Part shown: one piece after another, positions 7,110 to 15,081 of the stretch | Layout: the number at the start of each line of letters is the position of its first letter | Position numbering within the stretch: position 1 is the stretch's first letter | From: CAZZKG01 sp964654825 | Lineage (GTDB): Bacteria; Gemmatimonadota; CAZMKB01 | DNA length: 15,081 nucleotides | Reading direction: 5' to 3' | Assembly (NCBI GenBank): GCA_964654825.1 | Contig: CAZZKG010000073.1 | Location: 1 to 15,081 of the forward strand | Position numbers and translations under genes: made by a program | The notes under the pieces: generated by a model | Told to the model about the DNA's origin: nothing | What the model saw: the letters and a program-made list of their open reading frames with translations, nothing else | Databases searched by the model: none

Positions 7110-7867
7110 GTGATTATCTGAAGATAGACGACCTTCATGTCCAGATCGGCGAAAAAGAGATTCTGAATGGTGTCGATCTCACGATTCCGAAAGGAGAGGT
7201 TCACGCCGTCATGGGCCCCAACGGTTCCGGGAAGAGCACACTGGCAAACACTATCATGGGACATCCCGACTATACGGTGAATAAGGGTGAGATACTCTTT
7301 GAAGGAACTGTCCTGAACGGGCTTCCTGCGGATGAACGTGCACGCCTCGGTATTTTCCTCAGCTTCCAGTATCCCGTCGCACTTCCCGGCGTGTCACTGC
7401 TTCAGCTGATCAAGAAATCGACGTCACTTCTCCCGGGTGCGATTCGTTATCCAACCGCGAAACAGTTCACCCGGTCGATGGAAGAAGCCAGCAGAGTGGC
7501 CGGTATCCCGGAGGAGATGCTTTCCCGGTCGGTGAATGACGGATTCTCAGGCGGCGAGAAAAAGAAATCTGAGATTATTCAGATGGGGATGATCGGCTCC
7601 AGGATGATTTTACTGGATGAGATCGACTCGGGGCTCGACATCGATGCACTCAAGGGTGTGTCGAGCGTCATCAATTCTCTTCGAAACGGGGAGAGGTCTT
7701 TCCTCATCATTACCCATTACAACCGTATCCTGTCATATATCGAACCGGACAGGGTTCATGTTATGACGGCAGGGCGTATTATACACTCGGGTGACGCAGA
7801 TCTGGCGCTCGAACTCGAGAAAGAAGGGTACGCATACACCGACACGGATCTGGGGGTGGCGTCATGA
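7106..7867 (+). CDS. sufC: Fe-S assembly ATPase SufC
   Basis: Cytosolic ABC-type ATPase of the SufBCD scaffold complex, 253 residues, close to the usual 245-260. Walker A is GPNGSGKST at 37-45, the Q-loop is at SFQYP (86-90), the signature SGGEKKKSE is at 148-156, Walker B MILLDE at 167-172 is followed by the SufC-typical IDSGLDID, and the H-loop His is H204 in ITHYNR. There is no membrane segment, as expected for SufC. The SGGEKKK signature separates it from transporter ATPases. The start overlaps the regulator stop by four bases (ATGA), and its own stop overlaps the sufB start the same way, implying coupled translation. ATP hydrolysis by SufC drives the structural change that opens the SufB-SufD interface for cluster building. 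Confidence 0.97.
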   Translation: MSDYLKIDDLHVQIGEKEILNGVDLTIPKGEVHAVMGPNGSGKSTLANTIMGHPDYTVNKGEILFEGTVLNGLPADERARLGIFLSFQYPVALPGVSLLQLIKKSTSLLPGAIRYPTAKQFTRSMEEASRVAGIPEEMLSRSVNDGFSGGEKKKSEIIQMGMIGSRMILLDEIDSGLDIDALKGVSSVINSLRNGERSFLIITHYNRILSYIEPDRVHVMTAGRIIHSGDADLALELEKEGYAYTDTDLGVAS

Positions 7868-9264
7868 ACAGAAATGAAATTCTGGTGAACGATCAGTACA
7901 GGTACGGCTTCCACGTCCCCGAGAAATACGAGTTCAAAGCGAAACCCGGGCTCTCCCGCCGCAGGATAGAGGAAATATCTTTTTTGAAGGGTGAACCGGA
8001 CTGGATGCGGGAGTTTCGTCTTCACGCATATGAAATCTATGAATCCAAACCGATGCCGGGATGGGGGGTCGAACTGGGAGAGATAGATTTCGAGTCGCTC
8101 CACTATTACATTAAACCAACCGATCGGGCAGAGAGCACATGGGAAGAAGTACCGGAAGAGATAAAAAACACATTCGATCGCCTGGGCATTCCGGAAGCCG
8201 AGCGGAAGTTCCTGGCCGGCGTTGGTGCACAATACGAGTCCGAAGTCATCTATCACAATCTCAAGGAAGAATGGGAGAAACTCGGAGTTGTGTTCCTGGA
8301 TACCGATTCGGCACTGAAGGAGTACCCGGACCTCTTCAGACAATACTTCGGGACGGTTATCCCGCCTGAAGACAACAAATTTGCGGCACTTAACTCGGCA
8401 GTCTGGAGTGGAGGCTCATTTATATATGTTCCACCCGGCGTCTCAATAGAGATTCCTCTCCAGGCGTACTTCCGAATCAACGCCGAAGCAATGGGTCAGT
8501 TCGAAAGGACTCTGATCATCGGGGATGAGGGATCGAACGTTCACTATGTCGAGGGGTGCACAGCTCCGATCTATGCCCGTGATTCACTTCACTCGGCAGT
8601 CGTTGAAATCATCGTAAAGAAGGGGGCGAAGGTTCAGTACACAACGATCCAGAACTGGTCCGGTAACGTGTACAACCTCGTGACAAAACGAGCGATCGCG
8701 GAGGAAGATTCGGCGATGATATGGGTCGACGGAAACCTGGGCAGTAAAAAAACCATGAAATACCCCTCGGTCTACCTCACGGGGAGAGGAGCGAAGGCGG
8801 ACATCCTCTCACTGGCGATGGCAGCCGAGGGGCAGCATCAGGACACAGGAGGGAAAGCCATCCATGCGGCCCCGGATACCAATTCCACCATAACCTCAAA
8901 ATCGGTCAGCGTGAATGGCGGAAGAACATCATATCGGGGCCTCGTGAAAGTCCACCGGAATGCGGAACGAGCAAAATCCAGCATCAAATGCGACGCCCTC
9001 ATCATGGACGGGCGGAGCTCATCCGACACATATCCGTACATGGAGATAGAGAACAGGGGAGCTCGTATAGAACACGAAGCCAGTGTGAGCAGAGTCTCCG
9101 AGGATCAGCTCTACTATCTCGCCTCACGAGGTGTCGATGAGGATCAGGCACGTGCCATGATCGTTTCGGGTTTTATAGAATCCATTGTCAGAGAGCTTCC
9201 CATGGAATACGCCGTCGAGATGAACCGGTTAATACAGCTTCAGATGGAGGGATCAGTGGGATGA
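7864..9264 (+). CDS. sufB: Fe-S cluster scaffold protein SufB
   Basis: Core scaffold of the SufBCD complex, 466 residues, the normal length for the shorter bacterial SufB. The beta-helix core is recognisable from FIYVPPGVSIEIPLQAYFRI through YVEGCTAPIYARDSLHSAVV and TIQNWSGNVYNLVTKRA to the C-terminal helical part DQLYYLASRGVDEDQARAMI. Likely functional residues are C232 (in VEGCTAP), C376 (in IKCDALIMDG) and H404 (in IEHEAS). C376 and H404 are 28 apart, as are C405 and H433 of E. coli SufB, where the cluster is thought to assemble with SufD. The start is ATG in an ATGA overlap with sufC, and the stop overlaps sufD likewise. Nothing looks damaged. Confidence 0.97.
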   Translation: MNRNEILVNDQYRYGFHVPEKYEFKAKPGLSRRRIEEISFLKGEPDWMREFRLHAYEIYESKPMPGWGVELGEIDFESLHYYIKPTDRAESTWEEVPEEIKNTFDRLGIPEAERKFLAGVGAQYESEVIYHNLKEEWEKLGVVFLDTDSALKEYPDLFRQYFGTVIPPEDNKFAALNSAVWSGGSFIYVPPGVSIEIPLQAYFRINAEAMGQFERTLIIGDEGSNVHYVEGCTAPIYARDSLHSAVVEIIVKKGAKVQYTTIQNWSGNVYNLVTKRAIAEEDSAMIWVDGNLGSKKTMKYPSVYLTGRGAKADILSLAMAAEGQHQDTGGKAIHAAPDTNSTITSKSVSVNGGRTSYRGLVKVHRNAERAKSSIKCDALIMDGRSSSDTYPYMEIENRGARIEHEASVSRVSEDQLYYLASRGVDEDQARAMIVSGFIESIVRELPMEYAVEMNRLIQLQMEGSVG

Positions 9265-10304
9265 ACTATAAACTGCCGCTGCAGACCGACGAACTCTGGA
9301 GGAGGACCCGGCCAGAGACATTCAGTTTTCCGGCTCGTCCCCCCTCCCCTTCGGTGGCACATCTTCACTCGGTAAATGGAGTCCGGCCCGGTTCACACGC
9401 GTTGACCCTGCACAAGGGGCTGTCAGGTTCCGAGGATCTGCCTTTGAGTACCCCCGGGGCCCTGAACTCAAACGATCTTTCACGTTTCGCCACCTTGAAT
9501 GCGCTTGACGGCTACCGCCTCATCGTGGAGCCCTCAGTCAGGATCGAGACTCCGCTGCAGGCTTTTGTCGACCTCACTCCCGGGGACAGCTCCACGATCC
9601 TGAACTCGATCCACGTCGCCCCCGGCGCTTCGGTGACGCTGATCGAATCGATCCATGATCCGGGAGGTTCACAGCTGCTCGCATCCACGAGAGTAAGACT
9701 CGGAGAAGGATCAAAACTCATCTACAAGAGGCTCTGGCAGTGGCGGCGGGATGTATACAGCCACACTCTTTTCACTCTCGAGCGGGACGCAACACTGGAA
9801 ATCGTTACGCTCAACACGGGAAATAAAGTGAGCAAGCTGGAGCAGACAGCCGAGCTCTCGGGGACAGGTGCCCGCTATAATGAGCTTTTCGTGGACCTGG
9901 CATCGGGAAGATCCCACGTGGACGTCACTTTTGACATGAGGCACCTCGCTCCCCGCACTTTTTCCCGAATCGATGCCAGGGGTGTAGTCCGCGACCGGGC
10001 ATACAGCCTTCATCACGGGCTCATAAAGGTGGCCGAGCAGGCACGGGGAGCGGACACGTACTTCAAATCCGGACACCTCCTGCTCACGCATACAGGCCGC
10101 GCCGACGGCATCCCGAAGCTCGAAATCGAGACCGATGATGTGAAAGCCGGTCACGGTCACACATTGAGCGATGTCGATCAGGAAGCAATCTACTATCTCA
10201 TGTCCCGGGGCATCCCCGCCGAAGAAGCTGAGCAGATGTACGTCGACGGATTTCTTGCTCCGCTTTATCAACGTTTTACCGAACTCTCAGAACTGATGGG
10301 GTAA
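9261..10304 (+). CDS. sufD: Fe-S assembly protein SufD
   Basis: Paralogue of SufB and third part of the SufBCD complex, 347 residues, somewhat shorter than the E. coli protein (about 420). The N-terminal helical part is brief and divergent. The beta-helix is seen in YRLIVEPSVRIETPLQAFVD and later repeats, and the C-terminal part DQEAIYYLMSRGIPAEEAEQ is the standard SufB/D end. H298 in DVKAGHGHT matches the cluster-linked histidine (H360) of E. coli SufD. The nearby cysteine found in KCSHG of many SufD proteins is alanine here (A296). Order and length identify it as SufD rather than a second SufB, since the SufB cysteines are absent. GGAGGG upstream and an ATGA overlap with sufB support the start. 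Confidence 0.95.
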   Translation: MNYKLPLQTDELWRRTRPETFSFPARPPSPSVAHLHSVNGVRPGSHALTLHKGLSGSEDLPLSTPGALNSNDLSRFATLNALDGYRLIVEPSVRIETPLQAFVDLTPGDSSTILNSIHVAPGASVTLIESIHDPGGSQLLASTRVRLGEGSKLIYKRLWQWRRDVYSHTLFTLERDATLEIVTLNTGNKVSKLEQTAELSGTGARYNELFVDLASGRSHVDVTFDMRHLAPRTFSRIDARGVVRDRAYSLHHGLIKVAEQARGADTYFKSGHLLLTHTGRADGIPKLEIETDDVKAGHGHTLSDVDQEAIYYLMSRGIPAEEAEQMYVDGFLAPLYQRFTELSELMG

Positions 10305-10308
10305 TGAA

Positions 10309-11505
10309 GTGAGACGAGAAGATTTTCCCATATTCAAAAACAGGAAGCTCATCTATCTGGACAGTGCTTCATCCACTCACAAACCGTCAATCGTACTCGA
10401 CACCATATGTGATTTCTGTTCCAGGTCGTACTCGAATGTGCACCGAGGTATTTATCCGCTCTCCGAAGAAGCGACAAGCCAGTATGAATCAGCTCGAGAT
10501 ACGGTCGCACGATTCATCAACGCAAACACCGAGGAAGTGATTTTCGTCAGGAGTACCACGGAGGCGATCAACCTTGTAGCGTACAGCTGGGGGAGGAGTA
10601 ATCTGCAGCCCGGCGACGCGGCAATCGTGACCATCATGGAACATCACTCCAACTTCGTCCCGTGGCAGCAGATCGCCGGTGAAAAGATTTCCCGTTTTCG
10701 TGTAACAGGCATCGACGCCTCCGGCAGACTCGATCTGGGCAAACTCGAAGCGGAGCTCAGAAAAGGGGCCAGGATCGTAGCCTGTACCATGGTTTCAAAC
10801 GTCCTCGGGACCATCAATCCCATACGGGCGATCGCGGAACTGACACACCTGTACGGTGCCGTTTTGATCGTGGACGGCGCGCAGGCTGTCGCTCATATGC
10901 CGGTTGATGTGAAAGATCTGGATGTGGACTTTTTCGCTTTTTCGGGACACAAGCTGTACGGTCCCACCGGAATAGGCGTCCTTTACGGAAAGCAGGCTCT
11001 CCTCGAGTCCATGCCGCCGTTTCTCTTCGGTGGGGAGATGGTCAGTGAGGTCCACTTAGACCACACCCATTTTAACGAGATTCCATATAAGTTCGAAGCC
11101 GGCACCCCACCCATAACCGAGGCGATAGGCCTGGCGAGAGCGATCGAATATGTAAACTCGGTGGGATGGGAGACCATAATGAATCACGAGGATGAAGACA
11201 CGAAATATGCGTATAAAATCCTTAACTCGATTCCCGGTATTTCCATCTACGGTCCACCGCCTGGAGAACGGACCGGAGTCATCTCGTTCAACATATCAGG
11301 TATTCACCCGCATGATATCGCGGGGCTCCTGGGCAGCGCCGACATCTGCATTCGCGCAGGTCATCATTGTGCCCAACCTCTGCACGAATTTCTGAACATT
11401 CCCGCTTCTGCCCGTATCAGCCTTGGCATTTACAACAACCGATCGGATCTCGATCTTTTCAACAGCCATCTGCAAAAAGTCCTATACGTCATGGCAAGGA
11501 CATAA
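10309..11505 (+). CDS. sufS: Cysteine desulfurase SufS
   Basis: PLP-dependent enzyme of 398 residues that removes sulfur from L-cysteine as an enzyme persulfide for cluster assembly. It is a class V aminotransferase fold of the SufS/CsdA type (group II). Residues LIYLDSASSTHKP open the protein. THE PLP lysine is K215 in FSGHKLYGPTG, and the nearby SNVHRGIYPLS is also diagnostic. The catalytic cysteine is C354 in RAGHHCAQPL, on the short loop typical of group II. The start is GTG at 10309, four bases after the sufD stop, with GGGG seven bases before it; the ATG at 10305 reads straight into a stop. The next gene is sufU and no sufE is seen, so SufU is the likely persulfide acceptor. Confidence 0.96.
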   Translation: MRREDFPIFKNRKLIYLDSASSTHKPSIVLDTICDFCSRSYSNVHRGIYPLSEEATSQYESARDTVARFINANTEEVIFVRSTTEAINLVAYSWGRSNLQPGDAAIVTIMEHHSNFVPWQQIAGEKISRFRVTGIDASGRLDLGKLEAELRKGARIVACTMVSNVLGTINPIRAIAELTHLYGAVLIVDGAQAVAHMPVDVKDLDVDFFAFSGHKLYGPTGIGVLYGKQALLESMPPFLFGGEMVSEVHLDHTHFNEIPYKFEAGTPPITEAIGLARAIEYVNSVGWETIMNHEDEDTKYAYKILNSIPGISIYGPPPGERTGVISFNISGIHPHDIAGLLGSADICIRAGHHCAQPLHEFLNIPASARISLGIYNNRSDLDLFNSHLQKVLYVMART

Positions 11506-11507
11506 AC

Positions 11508-11924
11508 GTGGAAGCGATTTACCGGGAATACATACTGGATCACTTTCAACACCCTTCTCACAGGGGCAAACTCGACTCACCGACCGTTACACAGCGTGAT
11601 TCGAATCCTCTCTGCGGGGACGACATCACGATGGAGATCATGATCAATTCGGCAGGATCTATCGAGGACTGCCGTTTCCTCGGTCACGGCTGTGCGATTT
11701 CTATGGCGGCTGCGGATATGCTGTGCACCGACCTGATCGGGAAAGATGCCAGGGACGTAATCAATATGAGCAGGGATGACATGCTGGAGCTTCTCGGTAT
11801 CGAGCTGGGTCCGGTTCGTGTCAAATGCGGTCTCCTGGCCTACAAGGCGGTGAAAATGGGTTTGATCAAGCATATTCAGGAAGCAGGAGAGGAATCGACG
11901 AAGGATGAAACTTCTGGTGTGTAA
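11508..11924 (+). CDS. sufU: SufU/IscU-like Fe-S assembly protein (sulfur acceptor or scaffold)
   Basis: A 138-residue NifU-N/IscU-fold protein. The start is GTG at 11508 with AAGGA (11496-11500) seven bases before it, giving MEAIYREYILDHFQHPSHRG, the standard SufU opening. A longer in-frame reading from 11367 would run back inside sufS. Metal or sulfur residues are C36 and D38 (PLCGDD), C62 (GHGCAIS) and C107 (RVKCGLLAY). SufU proteins bind zinc with these residues and take sulfur from SufS, whereas IscU builds clusters. Here C62 and C107 are separated by 44 residues, close to IscU (42) and well short of B. subtilis SufU (61), so the SufU insertion is absent although the surrounding motifs are SufU-like. 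It has no IscU LPPVK motif, the HscA site. It overlaps the Rieske gene by 20 bases. Confidence 0.93.
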   Translation: MEAIYREYILDHFQHPSHRGKLDSPTVTQRDSNPLCGDDITMEIMINSAGSIEDCRFLGHGCAISMAAADMLCTDLIGKDARDVINMSRDDMLELLGIELGPVRVKCGLLAYKAVKMGLIKHIQEAGEESTKDETSGV

Positions 11925-12213
11925 TAAGAGTGACGTTCCGGAAAACGGGATGAAGTGTTTCACACTCGAAGGTGAACCCATTCTCATCGTTCGAGTTGAC
12001 GGCAGGTTCCTGGCGGTATCGGATTCATGCTCCCATGCCGGATCGAGTCTTTCGGAAGGGACTCTAGACGGTTACACGGTCCGGTGCCCTCACCACGGCG
12101 GTACGTTTGATGTGAGAACCGGCGAGGCCCTCACTTACCCGGCAGTGGCACCGGTCGAACGTTTTGAACTCATTGTCGAAGGTGAGGAGATCTTCCTCGA
12201 AATCGATTTCTGA
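11905..12213 (+). CDS. Rieske-type [2Fe-2S] ferredoxin at the end of the suf operon
   Basis: A small soluble Rieske protein of 102 residues with no signal peptide or membrane anchor. Cluster ligands are C42 and H44 (SCSHAG) and C61 and H64 (CPHHGG), in the spacing C-x-H-x16-C-x2-H. It resembles the ferredoxin parts of dioxygenases (BphF/NirD class), but no oxygenase is nearby. Its ATG lies inside the sufU 3' end (20-base overlap), so it is co-translated with the suf genes. Suf-linked Rieske proteins of this kind are known in actinobacterial suf operons. A role in giving electrons to cluster assembly, or simply a client protein, is inference. It is the last gene of the operon and ends 19 bases from the convergent aconitase stop. 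Confidence 0.92.
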   Translation: MKLLVCNKSDVPENGMKCFTLEGEPILIVRVDGRFLAVSDSCSHAGSSLSEGTLDGYTVRCPHHGGTFDVRTGEALTYPAVAPVERFELIVEGEEIFLEIDF

Positions 12214-12224
12214 GAAACGCAGGT

Positions 12225-12244
12225 CCGGGGAGCTACTGCTCCGG
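12225..12244. terminator. Hairpin between convergent suf operon and aconitase gene (weak)
   Basis: GGAGC (12229-12233), loop TACT and GCTCC (12238-12242) form a stem, extended by CC (12225-12226) pairing with GG (12243-12244) across a two-base bulge. It spans the aconitase stop codon. On the + strand only TTT follows, so termination activity is doubtful. It is the only hairpin candidate noticed in this 19-base junction. Confidence 0.3.
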
Positions 12245-14914
12245 TTTCAGTATCCGTGATAGTACCATGGGCAGGATACCGCCACTTCGGTACACTTCCA
12301 CTTCGTACTCCGATTCGAGTCTGGTGAGCACCTGAAATCTGATCGGATCCCCGTTATCCTTCCTCGCGGTTACATCGAGGATTTTTCGCGGAAACAGATC
12401 GCCTTTGATACCGGAAATCGAGAACACCTCATCACCCGCGATCCCGAGTGATTCACAGCTCTCCCTATCGAGAAACTCCAGGGGGAGGACACCCATACCG
12501 TACAGATTGGATCTGTGGATCCTCTCGTAACTCCGGGCGATTACAGCCCGTACCCCGAGAAGACGGGTACCTTTCGCAGCCCAGTCGCGTGATGACCCGG
12601 TCCCGTACTCTGATCCGGCGATTACAAGGAGAGGAGTCCCGTCGCTCATATAAGCCCTGCTCATCTCGTAGATGGTCCCCGTCTCCCCGGTGGGATAGTA
12701 GATCGTGTAGCCCCCTTCGACACCATCGAGGAGGAGGTTTCTGATTCGAACATTGGCGAATGTCCCCCTCACCATGACATGGTGATTACCCCGCCTCGAG
12801 CCATATGTGTTGAAATCGGATATTGAAACCCCCTTCTCGAGCAGGTACTTCCCGGCAGGGCTGTCGGCAGAGATCGCTCCCGCCGGCGAGATGTGGTCGG
12901 TAGTCACCGTGTCACCGAGAAGAGCGAGAACGCGCGCCTGTTCGATATCCCCGACCTCGAATGAATCGGCTGCATTGTCGATGAAAAAGGGTGGTTCCTG
13001 TATATAGGTTGAATCTGAATCCCAGCTATAAAGATCACCTCCGGGCACCTCCATCCGCTTCCAGAATTCATCACCCTGGAACACTTCTCTGTATCTCTCT
13101 CTGTACATCGACTCCGACAGGTACCTGTTTATCTGAGTGTGTATCTCATCCTGTGTCGGCCATATGTCCCCGAGGTAGACCTCCTCCCCGTCACAACCTG
13201 ACCCCAGGGATTCTTTTCTGAAATCGATGTCTATTCGTCCGGCCAGAGCATATGCCACGACCAGTACCGGGGATGCGAGGTAGTTGGCTCTGACCTGAGG
13301 GTGAATACGGGCTTCGAAATTCCTGTTGCCGGACAATACGGCGGCAACCACAAGCTCGTTTTCCTCGACAGCTTTCGCTACCGGTTCCGATAGTGGTCCG
13401 GAGTTTCCGATGCAGGTTGTACATCCATAACCCACTACATGGAATCGTAGCAACTCGAGATAGTGAAGCAGGCCGGCTTCTCTGAGATAATCAGTCACGA
13501 CACGAGACCCGGGCGCGAGGGAGGTCTTGACGTGTGGTGAGACCGTGAGCCCCATCTCGACCGCCTTCTTCGCCAGAAGGCCGGCCCCGATCAGTACGGA
13601 AGGGTTGGATGTATTGGTACAGCTGGTGATCGCGGCGATGACTACGCTGCCGTGGCCGACAGACGCTACGTTATCATCAATGACGATGTCAATGACACTC
13701 TCATCGACGGAATGCTTACTCACTTCTCCTTTTCTCGAGAGATCCGGAAGGGATTCCACAAACGAGGAAGGCACCGCGGAGAGAGGGATCCTGTCCTGAG
13801 GCCGATTCGGTCCTGCGACACAGGGTACGACATCACCCAGATCGAGCGAGAGCAGGTCCTTGAACACAGGTTCCCGGGTTGTTTCCGACCGGAAGAGATG
13901 CTGCAGCTTGGTGTATGTGCGGACCAGATCAACTTGATCTTCTCGTCCTGTCCGGACGAGGTACTGCAAGGTCTCCTCATCCACGGGGAAAAATCCCACA
14001 GTCGCCCCGTATTCGGGAGACATATTGGCGATGGTGGCTTTATCCGGAAGGGAGAGCGAGTCGAGCCCGGGACCAGTGAACTCGATGAACTTGCCGACAA
14101 CTCCGTGTTCTCTCAGCATCTGTGTCACGGTGAGAACGAGATCGGTGGCCGTTGCACCTGCAGGCAGAGTTCCGGACAATCTGAGACCGACAACATCGGG
14201 AAGCTGCATGTGATAGGGCTGGCCGAGCATTACCGCCTCCGCCTCTATACCACCGACACCCCATCCGAGAACGGATATCCCGTTGATCATCGTGGTGTGG
14301 GAGTCGGTCCCCAGAAGAGTGTCGGGATGTGCGACGAGTTTCCCATCGACCTTTGATGCCGACACCACACTTGAGAGGTATTCGAGATTCACCTGGTGTA
14401 CGATGCCGGTTCCGGGAGGGACAACCCTGAACCCGTCGAAACTCTGCCGGGCCCATTTGAGAATCGAGTACCGCTCACTGTTGCGTTCGTACTCCCTCAT
14501 CACATTCTTCTTATACGCGTCTGCCGTCCCGAAATAGTCAACCTGTACGGAGTGGTCTATCACCAGATCGACCGGAATCACTGGATTGAGCAGTGGTGAA
14601 GTGACGCCCCTTTTCTGAATCGCACTGCGCATGGCGGCAAGATCCACAACGGCCGGTACCCCCGTGAAATCCTGGAGGATGACGCGGGACGGCATAAACG
14701 GAATCCCGATCTCCCCCACCCCGTTGGGCCACCCGAGCAGCGAATCCGCGTGTTTCCGGGTTATCGTCGTGCCATTGATATTTCTCAGCACGTTTTCAGT
14801 GAGGATTCGTATAGAAAAGGGGAGATGGCCGACCTCTTCCTGTGTACCGATTGGGAAATACCGGTAAGTCTTACTCCCCAGCTCGAAGGACTTCACGTTT
14901 TTCTCAGGAGTCAT
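12233..14914 (-). CDS. acnA: Aconitate hydratase (AcnA/IRP1 type)
   Basis: A [4Fe-4S] TCA-cycle enzyme that interconverts citrate and isocitrate via cis-aconitate. It has 893 residues, the expected length for the AcnA/IRP1 class. Cluster cysteines are C432 (TSCTNTSNP), C498 and C501 (GCTTCIGN); the 66- and 3-residue spacings equal those of human IRP1 (437, 503, 506). Other family marks are DFTGVPAVVDLAAMR, PVDLVIDHSVQVD, GTDSHTTMINGI and, in the swivel domain, GSEYGTGSSRDWAAKGT. The start is taken as ATG at 14914 because GAGG lies five bases upstream; GTG at 14920 overlaps that ribosome-binding site. It converges on the suf operon. Both concern Fe-S chemistry, but opposite orientation means co-regulation is not implied. 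The 167 bases upstream to the window edge show no clear promoter. Confidence 0.96.
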   Translation of the reverse strand: MTPEKNVKSFELGSKTYRYFPIGTQEEVGHLPFSIRILTENVLRNINGTTITRKHADSLLGWPNGVGEIGIPFMPSRVILQDFTGVPAVVDLAAMRSAIQKRGVTSPLLNPVIPVDLVIDHSVQVDYFGTADAYKKNVMREYERNSERYSILKWARQSFDGFRVVPPGTGIVHQVNLEYLSSVVSASKVDGKLVAHPDTLLGTDSHTTMINGISVLGWGVGGIEAEAVMLGQPYHMQLPDVVGLRLSGTLPAGATATDLVLTVTQMLREHGVVGKFIEFTGPGLDSLSLPDKATIANMSPEYGATVGFFPVDEETLQYLVRTGREDQVDLVRTYTKLQHLFRSETTREPVFKDLLSLDLGDVVPCVAGPNRPQDRIPLSAVPSSFVESLPDLSRKGEVSKHSVDESVIDIVIDDNVASVGHGSVVIAAITSCTNTSNPSVLIGAGLLAKKAVEMGLTVSPHVKTSLAPGSRVVTDYLREAGLLHYLELLRFHVVGYGCTTCIGNSGPLSEPVAKAVEENELVVAAVLSGNRNFEARIHPQVRANYLASPVLVVAYALAGRIDIDFRKESLGSGCDGEEVYLGDIWPTQDEIHTQINRYLSESMYRERYREVFQGDEFWKRMEVPGGDLYSWDSDSTYIQEPPFFIDNAADSFEVGDIEQARVLALLGDTVTTDHISPAGAISADSPAGKYLLEKGVSISDFNTYGSRRGNHHVMVRGTFANVRIRNLLLDGVEGGYTIYYPTGETGTIYEMSRAYMSDGTPLLVIAGSEYGTGSSRDWAAKGTRLLGVRAVIARSYERIHRSNLYGMGVLPLEFLDRESCESLGIAGDEVFSISGIKGDLFPRKILDVTARKDNGDPIRFQVLTRLESEYEVEVYRSGGILPMVLSRILKPEQ

Positions 14915-15081
14915 ATCCACCTCACATTAATACTTTTCGAAATCCGGTATTGAGACCCAAGGTTCCATCCTCGAGGTAACCCCCTAAAATCCGGCTGGAA
15001 TCCTGAAGTGGTCTTCGAGGGAAAGATATCTGCTTAATTACTAACACATGAGCGAGACAGAATCAATATGAAAAACTGAAC

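Noticed and set aside
11367..11507. Longer N-terminus for the SufU protein starting at 11367
   Set aside because: It runs 139 bases into sufS, and the extra residues are not SufU-like; GTG 11508 has AAGGA in place and gives the standard N-terminus.
13652..14356. 234-codon open frame on the + strand
   Set aside because: It is antisense to aconitase, whose protein is fully conserved here; no family features in the + frame.
14915..14920. GTG start for aconitase at 14920
   Set aside because: It overlaps the GAGGTG ribosome-binding site that is correctly spaced for ATG 14914.
15046..15081. Possible divergent small gene at the right edge (ATG at 15048)
   Set aside because: The frame closes after seven codons, and the later ATG at 15068 stops after three.

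Overview
The window looks like a chromosomal segment from a Gram-negative bacterium of the FCB superphylum or a neighbouring candidate phylum (Krumholzibacteriota, Eisenbacteria, Zixibacteria or similar). The first gene ends in a QNYPNPFNPST-type secretion/sorting domain and the second is a secreted FG-GAP propeller protein; both are typical of those lineages. The phylum is inferred, not shown. The window is gene-dense, with no gene-free stretch over 300 bases. I see no tRNA or rRNA gene, CRISPR array, insertion sequence or phage gene.

Left part (1-6533), all on the + strand: a secreted multiheme c-type cytochrome whose 5' end is missing and apparently frameshifted; a strong intrinsic terminator; a near-consensus sigma70-type promoter driving a secreted eight-repeat FG-GAP protein; an overlapping DUF2029/GT87-type membrane glycosyltransferase; and a predicted lipoprotein zinc metallopeptidase of the M2/M3 type.

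Central part (6597-12213), + strand: one compact operon for iron-sulfur cluster assembly. The order is Rrf2-family regulator, sufC, sufB, sufD, sufS, sufU and a Rieske-type [2Fe-2S] ferredoxin. The regulator/sufC, sufC/sufB and sufB/sufD junctions are 4-base ATGA overlaps, and sufU overlaps the Rieske gene by 20 bases. A perfect inverted repeat (TCTATA-GTGT-TATAGA) lies just upstream of the regulator and is a good candidate operator for it. SufS supplies sulfur as a cysteine persulfide, SufU is the likely sulfur acceptor, SufBCD is the scaffold/ATPase complex, and the Rrf2 protein probably senses Fe-S status through C92/C103/C109.

Right part (12233-14914), - strand: a full-length aconitase of the AcnA/IRP1 type, itself a [4Fe-4S] enzyme. 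It converges on the suf operon with only 19 bases between stop codons. The last 167 bases hold its leader, with no clear promoter.

Most of the window is recognisable biology. The points most worth a second look are the small lesion at the cytochrome 5' end, its CX3CH haem site, the SufU-like protein lacking the usual SufU insertion, the putative operator, and the Rieske protein at the end of the suf operon. I found no convincing wholly new system.
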